Notes: generated by a model not told the origin, from the letters alone. 64,000 nt of DNA from an uncultured Gammaproteobacteria bacterium (GCA_905479195.1 CAJQLO010000002.1:124001-188000), one strand, 5' to 3'; positions 17,719 to 26,845 are shown, counted from the first letter of the stretch. Numbers and translations: made by a program.

Positions 17719-18536
17719 TTATTACCCACTAAAGTTATATGTTTAAGTACAGGAAACTTCTCTCTTATTGAGGTTAACTGTTTATGGTTTATCTCAGATT
17801 CAATAAACCCACTACCAGATTCTATTTTCGACATTATTTGTCCCCAAGGATTTACTATCATACTATTACCATGAGTTTGTCTTCCACTAATATGATAACC
17901 ATCTTGGCATGATGTAACCATATAACAAAGATTTTCTATAGCCCTAGATTTAACTAATGGTTCCCAGTGAACTTTTCCAGTTTGTTCAGTAAAGGCTGCT
18001 GGTAGCACAATTATTTCAACATCTGAGGAATGTAGTAATCTAAAAAGTTCTGGGAAGCGAAGATCATAACAAATTGCTAACCCAATAATCCCAACTGGTG
18101 TCTCTATAACCTTGAGATTTTTTCCATGTTCAAAAACTTCGGACTCATTATATGATTCATCGGAATTAGGTAATTGAACATCAAATAAATGTATTTTATC
18201 ATACCTGGCAACTATTTGACCTTTATCATCAAAAACGAGAGATGATGATGTTACTTTATTAGGATTTTTGGTCTTAAGAGGAATAGTTCCGGCTATAATC
18301 CAAATTTTATATTTTGCAGCATTCTCTGCAATAAATTCTTGAATTGGTCCAGATCCCTCAACTTCAGCATTTATTATAAAGGACATATCATTCTCTGGCA
18401 TGAAAGCAAAATTCTCTGGTAAAACAGCTAATTTTGACTTCCCTTTAGAAATTTCTTCAAGATATCTGGATACTTCAAGAAGGTTGGCTTGAATATTTGG
18501 ACCTGACGTTAATTGTATTGATGCTATGCTAGCCAT
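17715..18536 (-). CDS. Carbon-nitrogen hydrolase of the Nit1/YbeM type (deaminated glutathione amidase-like)
   Basis: A 273-residue cytoplasmic amidase of the nitrilase superfamily. The catalytic triad is visible: Glu41 (L-P-E-N), Lys114 (Y-D-K-I-H-L-F-D-V) and Cys156 (I-C-Y-D-L-R-F-P-E-L). The R-F-P-E-L-F-R context and K-I-H-L-F-D match Nit1/YbeM enzymes, which hydrolyse the side product deaminated glutathione (metabolite repair). The linkage yhdP-nit-tldD is common in gammaproteobacteria. The substrate is inferred from family resemblance only. Confidence 0.85.
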   Translation of the reverse strand: MASIASIQLTSGPNIQANLLEVSRYLEEISKGKSKLAVLPENFAFMPENDMSFIINAEVEGSGPIQEFIAENAAKYKIWIIAGTIPLKTKNPNKVTSSSLVFDDKGQIVARYDKIHLFDVQLPNSDESYNESEVFEHGKNLKVIETPVGIIGLAICYDLRFPELFRLLHSSDVEIIVLPAAFTEQTGKVHWEPLVKSRAIENLCYMVTSCQDGYHISGRQTHGNSMIVNPWGQIMSKIESGSGFIESEINHKQLTSIREKFPVLKHITLVGNK

Positions 18537-18543
18537 ATATTTC

Positions 18544-18563
18544 TCTTAGTTTGAATACTAAGA
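18544..18563 (-). other. Short hairpin between yhdP and the nitrilase-like gene
   Basis: A 7-base inverted repeat (TCTTAGT ... ACTAAGA, 6-base loop) fills the 32-base gap. It sits just upstream of the nitrilase-like start and could modulate translation or mRNA processing; the short AT-rich stem may also be chance. Confidence 0.3.
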
Positions 18564-18568
18564 ATATA

Positions 18569-21500
18569 TTAATTTTCGATAGGTTTAAATGATTCTATTA
18601 CTTTAATCTCAGGCTCATCCCATGAACCTTTAATAGAGTATTCCACAGCTGCCAATTGATTAGTATTAATATCCATTTCTTTCAAAACTTTATCATAAAA
18701 TATTGACGCGAGAGCACCAATTGGCCCACCCAATAAAGTGCCTGAAATTAGGCTCATCGATGATAAGTCAGGGATATAAATCAACTTTTGGTTATGAGAC
18801 CTATTATAGATATCTGATACTCCATTTATCCTCATTTCACCAAAACTACCTTTGAGAAGCAAGTCTTTAGTCTTTGCCTTAGCTTTAGAAAAGCTAAATT
18901 CACCATTCATTATATCAAATGATAGTCCGCTAGAAAAAAAGTCACTAAAATCTAATGATAACCTTTTCTTTAATGATGAAATACTAAATAACCCAAGCAA
19001 CTGACCTATAGCTCTTGTTTGCTTTGTAACTTGAAGAAACTCACCATCTTTTAAATCGAGTTTAATTTTCCCATCAAAATCATTAAAAGAAAAATTCTCA
19101 GGAGATCCTTCCCACTGCCCTATTAGTCTTGAGGATAAATTTCCTTCCTTAATAATTCCAGGATATCCTAAATATTCAAGAGAACTTCCAAAATTATTAC
19201 TTTTAAATACCGCATCAAAAAAAGTGATTTCTTTATCAGCTGATTTTATCCATTTCCCATTACCCTTCATGCTTAAATCATTATTCTTAAAACCAATATT
19301 TTCTATCATCATACCTTCGTTGCTCGGGGAAGTTGTAACTTGTAAATTATTATAATAATAATTATTAATTTTTACTTTTTTAATATTTAAGTCTAAAAAT
19401 GGATATCCTTTAGGATCCGAAGCACCACTGAATTTATTTAAATTAAAATAGTCGAGATGTGCAGTTAACCTATTTTCATCAGTTATGTTATCGGGGAGAT
19501 TTATCAAACCTTCCACATCAGGAGAATAAACTGAGATAGAAAGAAGATCCTCTTGTCTTAAAAGTCTCATATCATATATATGATAAGCTATATTTATATA
19601 TTTTTTAAAATTATTATTCAATGTATATAAAATTTCTAAATTTTTAGACTCTGAAGAAATTTTATTCAATGGAGAAATAATATTGAATTCCATACCTTCC
19701 ATATTACTATTTAATTTAAAATTCATTGTCTTGTCAAAGGGCTGATAAGTTAACTTGAAATCAATAGGCGTAGATCCTTCAAAAGATTCTATTAGCTTAT
19801 TATTAGAAAAACTCTTTATAAAATCAGATGTCAGAATACCTTTTGAATTGAGATTATATTTAATTTTATTGTTCATAATATCTGTATCTAATATCAAAGA
19901 GTACTTATTATTATTTATATAATATTGAGTTTCATAAGATTGAATATATTTATCAAAAAAACTAACTCTAAGTTTTTGAGAATTGATTACAATGCCATGC
20001 TGTTTATCATGAATTGCTAAGTTAGAAAAATTTATAACACCATAAGAATTTATTTTTTCTTTATTCTTTAAAAAACGATAATCAAGACTATATTTGGAGC
20101 TGAGAGAAATATTTTTTGATTTTATTAATTCAGTATATTTAATCGGTGAAATATTCATTAAGCTATCTAAATCACCTTTGATATTGATCTTATATGTTGA
20201 GTTATCATCAGAGAAGGACCCATAAATATTAGCTAGATGAGAATCACCTAATTGTAATTCTTCAGAACTCAAAGATATCTTGTTATTAGAAATCTTATAA
20301 AATATTAATCCATTTAATCTAGATAATTTAAATTTGTCATCACTATTAATGGAGACTTCAACTTCTTTCCCTTTAATTAATAACTTCCCAGATTTACTGC
20401 TACCCATTAAATTTCCAATAATTTTATTCATAGAAAAACTACTATTATTAATAAATTCTATTCCTTCAAAATCTATATCATACCTAAACCTCTTGCTATC
20501 ATCTAAGTCTAGAAGTATAAGATTACTCAAGTAACCGTCGTGTATATTCTTAAGTGTATTCTTAATAGTTTTCTTGGGGGAAATAGGTGCAAAATTAATT
20601 ATATTTTTCATATCTTTTATATATAATTTATCTATAGTTACATTTTCTAAATTAAACTCATCAAAGGTTACATGAATATTATTATCTTTATAAATACTAT
20701 CTTCTGTTGAGAAGTTTAAGTTACTAAACAATATATGCCTTTTATTCTTTAACAACTGATATTCCAAGTTTGTATATAAATTTTTTAATGCTATCTTGTT
20801 TTTTGAAATTACATTGGATAATGAGATATTTTTTATATCCAATGAACCCTGAAGGTTAAATAAAGAGTTATTTTTTATATCAGCCCAAATAGTATAGTTG
20901 AGCTTAGAAGGTAATATTTTTAATTTATTTGAAAAAAAAGATAATCCTTGGGGGTTTATATTAAGTCCTTGACTATAAAATTTACCATTAATCTTATAAT
21001 TATCATCTAATGAAAATTTAGATGCGAAATGAATAACCTCATTATTATTTTTATGGTTGAAGGTTGTAAATAATTTAATATTATTATTCTCATAAAATAA
21101 TACTAAGTTTATATTTTTTAAATTATATTCATTACTTTTTTTCTGAGACTTTATGTTTATACTGGAATCACTTATTCGAAACTTAATATCTCCTATATCC
21201 ATAAATCCAGACTCTTTACTTGCCTTTTTATTGCTTAACAAGTTATAACCTTTTAGAAATAATCCATCTTTATCATAAGTTAATGATATCTTGGATTCTA
21301 CAAGATTAAGGCCTGATATTTTAAATTCAAAATCTGATAAGGACTCTAACGTATTAATATTAATAATGAGTTTATTTCCATCAAGATACAATTCTTCTTT
21401 ATTAAGCTCATATAAAGATATTTTATTAAAAATGAGGTTTGGATAAATTCCATTCCACTTTATATTAAGACTATCAAAATTAAATCTAAGCTGTGATTCA

Positions 21501-21637
21501 GACTGTATGTATTCAACAATCTTTTCTTTATATAAATGCGAAACAATATTTGTGTTTTCAGTTACTAGAATAATGAGAAATAAAAATGTCAACAGCGATG
21601 ATAGCAAATATGTAAAAAATTTTAATATTTTTGGCAT
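18569..21637 (-). CDS. yhdP: YhdP, AsmA-like envelope phospholipid transport protein
   Basis: A large envelope protein of the AsmA/TamB-like group, thought to carry phospholipid from the inner to the outer membrane. It has one N-terminal membrane anchor (about residues 7-30), then a long beta-rich periplasmic region. The C-terminal part has the YhdP signature: T-R-A-I-G-Q-L-L-G-L-F-S-I-S-S-L-K-K-R-L near 880 and D-F-S-D-F-F-S-S-G-L-S-F-D. At 1022 residues it is shorter than E. coli YhdP (about 1266). The middle is very Asn/Lys/Ile-rich, reflecting AT bias. Gene order yhdP-nit-tldD supports the call. Confidence 0.88.
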   Translation of the reverse strand: MPKILKFFTYLLSSLLTFLFLIILVTENTNIVSHLYKEKIVEYIQSESQLRFNFDSLNIKWNGIYPNLIFNKISLYELNKEELYLDGNKLIININTLESLSDFEFKISGLNLVESKISLTYDKDGLFLKGYNLLSNKKASKESGFMDIGDIKFRISDSSINIKSQKKSNEYNLKNINLVLFYENNNIKLFTTFNHKNNNEVIHFASKFSLDDNYKINGKFYSQGLNINPQGLSFFSNKLKILPSKLNYTIWADIKNNSLFNLQGSLDIKNISLSNVISKNKIALKNLYTNLEYQLLKNKRHILFSNLNFSTEDSIYKDNNIHVTFDEFNLENVTIDKLYIKDMKNIINFAPISPKKTIKNTLKNIHDGYLSNLILLDLDDSKRFRYDIDFEGIEFINNSSFSMNKIIGNLMGSSKSGKLLIKGKEVEVSINSDDKFKLSRLNGLIFYKISNNKISLSSEELQLGDSHLANIYGSFSDDNSTYKINIKGDLDSLMNISPIKYTELIKSKNISLSSKYSLDYRFLKNKEKINSYGVINFSNLAIHDKQHGIVINSQKLRVSFFDKYIQSYETQYYINNNKYSLILDTDIMNNKIKYNLNSKGILTSDFIKSFSNNKLIESFEGSTPIDFKLTYQPFDKTMNFKLNSNMEGMEFNIISPLNKISSESKNLEILYTLNNNFKKYINIAYHIYDMRLLRQEDLLSISVYSPDVEGLINLPDNITDENRLTAHLDYFNLNKFSGASDPKGYPFLDLNIKKVKINNYYYNNLQVTTSPSNEGMMIENIGFKNNDLSMKGNGKWIKSADKEITFFDAVFKSNNFGSSLEYLGYPGIIKEGNLSSRLIGQWEGSPENFSFNDFDGKIKLDLKDGEFLQVTKQTRAIGQLLGLFSISSLKKRLSLDFSDFFSSGLSFDIMNGEFSFSKAKAKTKDLLLKGSFGEMRINGVSDIYNRSHNQKLIYIPDLSSMSLISGTLLGGPIGALASIFYDKVLKEMDINTNQLAAVEYSIKGSWDEPEIKVIESFKPIEN

Positions 21638-21641
21638 AAAA

Positions 21642-21986
21642 TTATATATATGTATGACTATCTGTCTCTATACTCTCATCCCATAGTTTTTCAAGAGAAT
21701 AAAAATCACGAGTTTCTGGATGCATCACATGTACTAAAAAATCTCCATAGTCTACAAGAATCCATTCTGATGAACTATAACCTTCTACACCTATTGGTTT
21801 CATTTTATTTTTTTTAAGCTTAGTTATTAAATTATCTGCAATTGACTTTACATGCCTAGTAGAGCGTCCTGATACAATAAACATTAGATCTGTGACTGAT
21901 GACTTGCCCTTTACATCCATCAAGGCAATATTCTCTCCCTTATTATCTTCTAGGATTTCTACAATAGACTTTTTAAGTGTTTTCAT
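21642..21986 (-). CDS. rsfS: Ribosome silencing factor RsfS
   Basis: A 114-residue factor that binds ribosomal protein L14 and blocks subunit joining when nutrients are scarce. Visible family motifs are G-R-S-T-R-H-V-K-S-I-A-D-N-L near 40-53, G-V-E-G-Y near 67, W-I-L-V-D-Y-G-D-F-L-V-H-V-M near 74-87 and Y-S-L-E-K-L-W near 96. It lies 3 bases after nadD, as in many proteobacteria, and 4 bases before yhdP. Confidence 0.95.
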   Translation of the reverse strand: MKTLKKSIVEILEDNKGENIALMDVKGKSSVTDLMFIVSGRSTRHVKSIADNLITKLKKNKMKPIGVEGYSSSEWILVDYGDFLVHVMHPETRDFYSLEKLWDESIETDSHTYI

Positions 21987-21989
21987 AAT

Positions 21990-22643
21990 TTAATAAATTT
22001 TATTTTTTAATAGCCATTCTTCTAATTGAGGTGGCATAAATTTTGATACTGTTTCCTTGTTTTTCAACTTACTCCTTACTTCTGTCGATGATATCTTAAC
22101 TGAAGAAGTCTTTTCTAAATATATTTTACCATATGAACTACTATGAAATATAGCAGGATCTGTTGAAATAATTGACTTCAAACTACTTTCATTCGCTATC
22201 GATCTTTCCAAGGTGCCCATTATATCATCTACTTTCCTATAAGAAACAATGATATTACATAAACCTATAATTTCATGAAATCTTTCCCATTTAGTTATAT
22301 TCATCAGTAGGTCTAACCCAATTATTAAATACAAGTGATCATTTGGAAACTGTTTGAAAATTGATTCTACCGTATGAATCATATATGAAATACCTCCTCT
22401 TAATATTTCTCTATCATCTACCAAATATTTTTCATTTGACAGGGCAATATTTAGCATCTCAATTCGTTTAATTCCAGAAGCAATAATATTTTTATGTGAA
22501 TTAGAAATATTGGTAGGTATAAAATGCACTAAATCCAGATTATGGGTTATGCATAATTCATCAATTGGGATAATATGACCATTATGAATAGGGTCAAAAG
22601 CTCCTCCATAAATTCCTAGTCGTTTATGTTTGTTAATTTTAAT
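21990..22643 (-). CDS. nadD: Nicotinate-nucleotide adenylyltransferase NadD, probable ATT start
   Basis: Adenylates nicotinate mononucleotide in NAD synthesis. The first ATG in frame (22529) would delete the essential ATP-binding motif, but the frame stays open upstream and encodes G-I-Y-G-G-A-F-D-P-I-H-N-G-H, the nucleotidyltransferase signature. An in-frame stop at 22647-22649 leaves only GAA-ATT-AAA-ATT-AAC as start candidates, with no ATG, GTG or TTG. ATT at 22641-22643 overlaps the proA TAA and has an AAGGGAAG about 7 bases upstream; ATT at 22635-22637 is the alternative. From the first ATT the protein has 217 residues, a normal length. S-S-T-E-V-R, the ATP-binding I-S-S-T-x-x-R motif, lies near the C-terminus. 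Confidence 0.88.
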   Translation of the reverse strand: MKINKHKRLGIYGGAFDPIHNGHIIPIDELCITHNLDLVHFIPTNISNSHKNIIASGIKRIEMLNIALSNEKYLVDDREILRGGISYMIHTVESIFKQFPNDHLYLIIGLDLLMNITKWERFHEIIGLCNIIVSYRKVDDIMGTLERSIANESSLKSIISTDPAIFHSSSYGKIYLEKTSSVKISSTEVRSKLKNKETVSKFMPPQLEEWLLKNKIY

Positions 22644-23895
22644 TTCTTAACTTCCCTTGACTACTGACTATATATTTTAAATTTGTTAAACCTTCAAGTC
22701 CAACTGGACCTCTAACATGCAATTTATCAGTGCTTATTCCAATCTCTGCTCCTAATCCATACTCATAACCATCTGCGAATCTTGTTGATGTATTGATCAT
22801 TACAGAGCTAGAATTCACTAGTCTTTTAAATTTCTCTATCACATCTTTATCTGATGCCACAATAGCATCTGTATGTAACGATCCATACTTACCAATATGT
22901 TTAATTGCATCATCAAGACTGTTGACTATCTTTATAGCTATAATAGGAGACAAATATTCTTCAAACCAATCATTGGTTTTTGCAAGAATAATATTTTTTC
23001 TAATTTTTTTAAGATTTTTGCAACCGCGAATTTCTACACCTTTGTCACTATATTCATTGAGAATCTTAATGATATGTTTTTTTGAAAACTTTTTATGAAT
23101 TAAAAGAGTTTCCATTGCATTACAGACACCATATCTTTGCGTCTTTGAATTAAGACTAATCTTTACAGCTTTATTTGCATCCGCAGTTTCATCTATATAT
23201 ACATGACAATTACCATCAAGATGTTTTATGGTTGGGATCTTAGAACAAGAAACTATTTTCTCAATTAATCCTTTCCCGCCTCTAGGAATAATTACATCAA
23301 TATGCTCGTTCTTGGATAATAAATGCGTAACAGCACTCCGATCAGTAGTTCCAACTAACTGAACCATATGTTGATGAATACCATTATCTTTTAAAGCTTT
23401 AGTTATACATATCATTAATGCTTTATTACTATTTATAGATTCCGAACCACCTCTTAGAATCACACTATTTCCTGACTTGATGCAAAGACCAGCCGAATCA
23501 ATAGTCACATTTGGTCTTGATTCATAAATCATTCCTATGACACCCAGAGGGACTCTCATCTGACTCACTGTAATTCCATTGCTTTGCCTGACACCCTTTG
23601 TGGTCTTATATAATGTATCTGGTATTTTAATAATTTGTTGCAAACCATCTTGCATCGATAAAATACGCTCTTTATTTAAAATTAATCTATCAATCATACT
23701 ATCTTTTAATTTCTTTTTGCCAGCATTCCTTACATCTATAAGATTATTTTTAATAATATTATTAAAATTAATATCCAAATTATCAGACATAGACTTGAGA
23801 ACAGAGTTTTTGATTTTAGAATCATATTTTCCTGAACAGCTAGATGCTGACAAAGATTGTTCGCATAACTTATCTATTTTTTTCTTTATATCCAT
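22639..23895 (-). CDS. proA: Gamma-glutamyl phosphate reductase
   Basis: NADPH-dependent reduction of glutamyl-5-phosphate in proline synthesis (418 residues, normal length). Visible signatures are the P-L-G-V-I-G-M-I-Y-E-S-R-P-N-V-T-I-D segment (about 115-132), the I-P-R-G-G-K-G-L-I motif, the catalytic Cys in Q-R-Y-G-V-C-N-A-M-E-T-L (near 260) and A-D-G-Y-E-Y-G-L-G-A-E-I-G-I-S near 374. It starts directly after the holA stop and its TAA overlaps the likely nadD start. proA-nadD-rsfS order is shared with Pseudomonas. Confidence 0.96.
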   Translation of the reverse strand: MDIKKKIDKLCEQSLSASSCSGKYDSKIKNSVLKSMSDNLDINFNNIIKNNLIDVRNAGKKKLKDSMIDRLILNKERILSMQDGLQQIIKIPDTLYKTTKGVRQSNGITVSQMRVPLGVIGMIYESRPNVTIDSAGLCIKSGNSVILRGGSESINSNKALMICITKALKDNGIHQHMVQLVGTTDRSAVTHLLSKNEHIDVIIPRGGKGLIEKIVSCSKIPTIKHLDGNCHVYIDETADANKAVKISLNSKTQRYGVCNAMETLLIHKKFSKKHIIKILNEYSDKGVEIRGCKNLKKIRKNIILAKTNDWFEEYLSPIIAIKIVNSLDDAIKHIGKYGSLHTDAIVASDKDVIEKFKRLVNSSSVMINTSTRFADGYEYGLGAEIGISTDKLHVRGPVGLEGLTNLKYIVSSQGKLRN

Positions 23896-24891
23896 TTAAC
23901 CTATCTCTTTCTTTATATTATTAAGGGGTTCATTAAGTATAAAGGAGGCAACAAGGATTTCAAGTTGGTGCCAAACATTAAAGTTACCAAATCCTGTTTT
24001 AATCCTTCTATCAATTACATAAGAAAGTTCTATTAAGTCTAATAAATTATGGCTATCAGATTGACGTGACAAAGTACTATATAAGATTTTTTTATGATTA
24101 GGGATATATGGTTGCGGTGACAAATTATTTAATAAATAATATATTTTCTTAATTTCACTATTTATTAAAAATAATATGTATACCTCTGGTGACTTTACTG
24201 ATTCTAAATAATTTAATATCTTTATAGCCTTGGCCGCATTCAGCTCTAATATTGAATCAATTAAATCATACTCTGTAAACTTATATTCCTTTTGAAGATA
24301 ATTAAAATAAACAGATATATCTGATATATTCAATAAGGACATTTTATATAATTCTTGCGAAATTGAAGATGTGTTTCCCTCATTCTTCTGTATTAACTTT
24401 TCAAAAAGTTCATCACTATAGATAATATTATTTTTTTTGAACTTTTGTTTTACCCAACTATTAAGGTGTATCCCCTTAAGTTCTGATATCTCTATAATGC
24501 ATCCCTCTGAACTTAACATAGATAAAAATTTACCTCTTTTGAAAGCAGGGGTCTGCGGCCCTAATTTAATAATTAAATTTAAATCTTTAGGTACCTTATT
24601 AATTAATAGATAATCAAGTAATTTTTTTGGGATAGTATTAGATACTACATTCAAAATAAGAGATTTTTTTTCTTCAAAAAGAGAATAACTTTCAAAGTCA
24701 TCTCTTACTTCATGAATATCAAAGTCAGAATCAACCACTAAATGTTTTATAGAAGAGCCGCTTTTTTTAAAAAAAGACTCTAGTCTAGACTGAACATCAT
24801 TCTGCAAATGACAAGGTTTTCCTAAAATCAAATAAATAGATGATTCTGGTATTTCTGGGCTATCAAAGAATTGTTTGTAACTAATTTTCAT
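23896..24891 (-). CDS. holA: DNA polymerase III delta subunit
   Basis: Clamp-loader subunit that opens the beta clamp (331 residues from ATG 24891; E. coli has 343). The frame extends further upstream, but the extra residues look unlike HolA and would overlap the divergent gene. The start M-K-I-S-Y-K-Q-F-F fits the family start. The degenerate nucleotide-binding segment I-Y-L-I-L-G-K-P near residue 20 and the C-terminal helical domain (W-H-Q-L-E-I-L near 310) support the call. In E. coli holA follows leuS and lptE; here that block has been split, with lptE at 30888. Confidence 0.88.
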   Translation of the reverse strand: MKISYKQFFDSPEIPESSIYLILGKPCHLQNDVQSRLESFFKKSGSSIKHLVVDSDFDIHEVRDDFESYSLFEEKKSLILNVVSNTIPKKLLDYLLINKVPKDLNLIIKLGPQTPAFKRGKFLSMLSSEGCIIEISELKGIHLNSWVKQKFKKNNIIYSDELFEKLIQKNEGNTSSISQELYKMSLLNISDISVYFNYLQKEYKFTEYDLIDSILELNAAKAIKILNYLESVKSPEVYILFLINSEIKKIYYLLNNLSPQPYIPNHKKILYSTLSRQSDSHNLLDLIELSYVIDRRIKTGFGNFNVWHQLEILVASFILNEPLNNIKKEIG

Positions 24892-24924
24892 ATGATAAAT
24901 TCTATGGATTCTATACAATATATC

Positions 24925-25815
24925 ATGGATGTAAAAAAAGCTCATAATGAAATTGGCTACATTGGCCTTGGTATAATGGGGAAACCTATGGTTAGAAACC
25001 TCATTACAGCAAAGCATAAGGTTGTATTTTATGCCAGAAAAGCTAATGTAATTAAAGAAATATCTTCTATAGGCGGCAGATATGTAAATAATATTCCCGA
25101 AATATCTAAATCATGTAAAATTATATTTTTAAATCTACCTGACTCGAATGATGTTCATGAGGTAATCTTTAGTAAAACAGGTCTAGTTTCTAACTTATCC
25201 AAAGGATCTATAATAATTGATATGAGTACAATCTCACCAGAAGTTACAAAAAAAATGGCAAAAAAATTAGAAAAGAAAAGTTGCTATTTGATTGATGCTC
25301 CAGTATCGGGAGGTGAGATTGGCGCAATCAATGGAAACTTATCAATCATGATTGGTGGCAAAAAAAATATATTTAATAAAATTAAGTATCTCCTATCAGT
25401 GCTAGGTAACAATATAACATATATAGGACATAGTGGATCAGGACAAGTTACGAAAGCATGCAATCAAATCCTCGTAGCGGGAACAATGGTATCGGTTAGT
25501 GAAATATTATTACTAGCAAAAAAATTAAAATGTGATTTAAATTTAGTGAAAAAAGCTTTAATGGGAGGATTTGCAAATAGTAAAATTCTTGATTTACATG
25601 GTGAAAGAATGATAAACAATGATTATGAACCTGGTTTTAAAGCAGGACTCCATTTAAAAGACTTAAATATTGCATTGGATTTATCAGATAAAGTTGGGTT
25701 AAACCTTAAGAGTGCAAAATATAGTCAGAAACTAATGAAAATTACTAATCAGAACAATGACCAAGATAAAGACTCGTCTATAATTAATAAAATTATTATT
25801 AAGAATAAGAAATAA
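24925..25815 (+). CDS. Beta-hydroxyacid dehydrogenase (tartronate-semialdehyde reductase / 3-hydroxyisobutyrate dehydrogenase family)
   Basis: NAD(P)-dependent reductase of 296 residues. The Rossmann motif G-Y-I-G-L-G-I-M-G lies near residues 11-19, the substrate motif D-A-P-V-S-G-G near 121, and the catalytic Lys in S-G-Q-V-T-K-A-C-N near 173. The exact substrate cannot be read from sequence; GarR-like or GLYR-like reductases are likely. ATG 24925 was chosen because ATG 24871 would overlap holA and the extra residues are unlike the family; ATG 24892 and 24904 are alternatives. It ends 18 bases before the earliest possible irr start. Confidence 0.85.
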   Translation: MDVKKAHNEIGYIGLGIMGKPMVRNLITAKHKVVFYARKANVIKEISSIGGRYVNNIPEISKSCKIIFLNLPDSNDVHEVIFSKTGLVSNLSKGSIIIDMSTISPEVTKKMAKKLEKKSCYLIDAPVSGGEIGAINGNLSIMIGGKKNIFNKIKYLLSVLGNNITYIGHSGSGQVTKACNQILVAGTMVSVSEILLLAKKLKCDLNLVKKALMGGFANSKILDLHGERMINNDYEPGFKAGLHLKDLNIALDLSDKVGLNLKSAKYSQKLMKITNQNNDQDKDSSIINKIIIKNKK

Positions 25816-25835
25816 AGTGTTTAATATTTAAACAT

Positions 25836-25853
25836 GAGATTATATAATATCTC
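25836..25853 (+). promoter_or_regulatory. TATAAT box inside an interrupted palindrome just before the irr-like start
   Basis: GAGAT (25836-25840) and ATCTC (25849-25853) flank a segment containing TATAAT at 25843-25848. Seven bases after this -10 lies ATG 25855, so a leaderless transcript is possible. A second perfect palindrome, GTTTAA-TAT-TTAAAC, lies at 25819-25833. Either could be an autoregulatory operator. The -35 region (TTTAAT) is weak. Confidence 0.35.
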
Positions 25854-25854
25854 T

Positions 25855-26247
25855 ATGAATATTAAACATTTGCTAAAAGATAAGAGTATAAATCCCACAA
25901 AACAGCGTTTAGAAATTGCTGAGCTTATTTTTGTTAAAGATCAACATTTTACTGCAGCCCAGCTCATAGAACAGGTTAGAGATAAGAAGTTACCTATATC
26001 ACAAGCAACCGTATACAATACATTGTGTCTTTTTGAATCAACTGGGTTATTAAAAACTATTGATTTAGAAAATGACTGTAAATTTTATGATACAAATTTA
26101 TACTCACATCATCATATATATAACACTAGCACTAATGTACTAACTGATATAAGTACTGATAAGATAGAATTCTCAAAAATGCCAGATATTCCAGCTCACT
26201 TAGAGCTAGAACAAACGGAAGTATTGATTAAAGTTAAAAACAAATAA
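25855..26247 (+). CDS. irr: Irr-like Fur-family iron-response regulator
   Basis: A Fur-superfamily DNA-binding protein of 130 residues (137 if started at ATG 25834). The winged-helix part has N-P-T-K-Q-R-L-E-I-A-E-L and I-S-Q-A-T-V-Y-N-T-L. The dimerisation part has K-F-Y-D-T-N-L-Y-S-H-H-H, closely matching the F-D-T-N-x-x-x-H-H-H segment of alphaproteobacterial Irr, whose triple His is involved in heme response. The two C-x-x-C zinc motifs of classical Fur are absent, as in Irr. ATG 25855 is preferred because a TATAAT lies inside the longer version. It converges on the DUF3501 gene; an Irr-type operator lies at the promoter of that operon (28704-28722), so it is the likely regulator. Confidence 0.82.
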   Translation: MNIKHLLKDKSINPTKQRLEIAELIFVKDQHFTAAQLIEQVRDKKLPISQATVYNTLCLFESTGLLKTIDLENDCKFYDTNLYSHHHIYNTSTNVLTDISTDKIEFSKMPDIPAHLELEQTEVLIKVKNK

Positions 26248-26251
26248 TACT

Positions 26252-26833
26252 TTATTCAAAATCATTTAATAATGCAGATTTTGTTTCACTACCTATTTTT
26301 ATATCACTAGAATAACTATCATGCGCGGCACCAAAAACAATATTGTCAGAAGATTTAAATTTCTCCATGCTATCACTATCAAGTTGAAACCTTAAAAAGT
26401 GGACAGCTGATGTTTTTTCATCTCTTGTTCTTTCGAGATCTTCATCTGAAACTGCAAATATTCTTTTAGAATTATCAATGCATAAATAAATACTATTTTC
26501 TAAGTCATGTAATTTTTTTAACATAACCCTGCGCTCTTCTATATCTGGATACATAATAAGCATTGTTGCTTTTAAATTATCTCCATCGGGTATCAATGAC
26601 GTATAGGCTGAAATTTCCTCATTAATATCTGATTCTTTGGATATCTTCTCAATTCTCAACATCTCATGAACCTGATACTTTATCGTATCAAAATCTTCAA
26701 ACAATAATAATATATTTTCCCCAATCGTGATTGATCGATTTTTTTTATGAAGCAATAAATCAGACTTAATCTGCTCTCTTCCTTTCTCATAATCCTCTAA
26801 TGATAATAAATTTTTATTTGTTAACTCTTTCAT
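26252..26833 (-). CDS. DUF3501 family protein of the rubrerythrin operon
   Basis: A 193-residue soluble protein of unknown function. It matches my recollection of DUF3501 at several points: L-S-L-E-D-Y-E near the start, G-E-N-I-L-L-L-F-E-D, I-K-Y-Q-V-H-E-M-L-R-I-E, I-P-D-G-D-N-L-K-A-T-M, Y-P-D-I-E-E-R and D-E-K-T-S-A-V-H-F-L-R-F. No cysteine cluster or membrane segment is seen. It is the last gene of an operon with the Fe-S protein (12-base gap) and rubrerythrin; this trio recurs in proteobacteria, so the product probably assists that electron-transfer or peroxide-reduction system. Function is inferred from context only. Confidence 0.85.
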   Translation of the reverse strand: MKELTNKNLLSLEDYEKGREQIKSDLLLHKKNRSITIGENILLLFEDFDTIKYQVHEMLRIEKISKESDINEEISAYTSLIPDGDNLKATMLIMYPDIEERRVMLKKLHDLENSIYLCIDNSKRIFAVSDEDLERTRDEKTSAVHFLRFQLDSDSMEKFKSSDNIVFGAAHDSYSSDIKIGSETKSALLNDFE

Positions 26834-26845
26834 TTTATAATCTCC

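Noticed and set aside
17715-18536. True nitrilase for nitrile degradation
   Set aside because: The motif context and neighbours match Nit1/YbeM amidases rather than nitrile-degrading enzymes.
24892-25017. Longer version of holA starting at 25017
   Set aside because: The extra 42 residues are unlike HolA and would overlap the divergent dehydrogenase gene.
25855-26247. Annotation of the regulator as classical Fur, Zur or PerR
   Set aside because: Both C-x-x-C zinc motifs are missing, and the Y-D-T-N ... H-H-H segment and the operator type match Irr.
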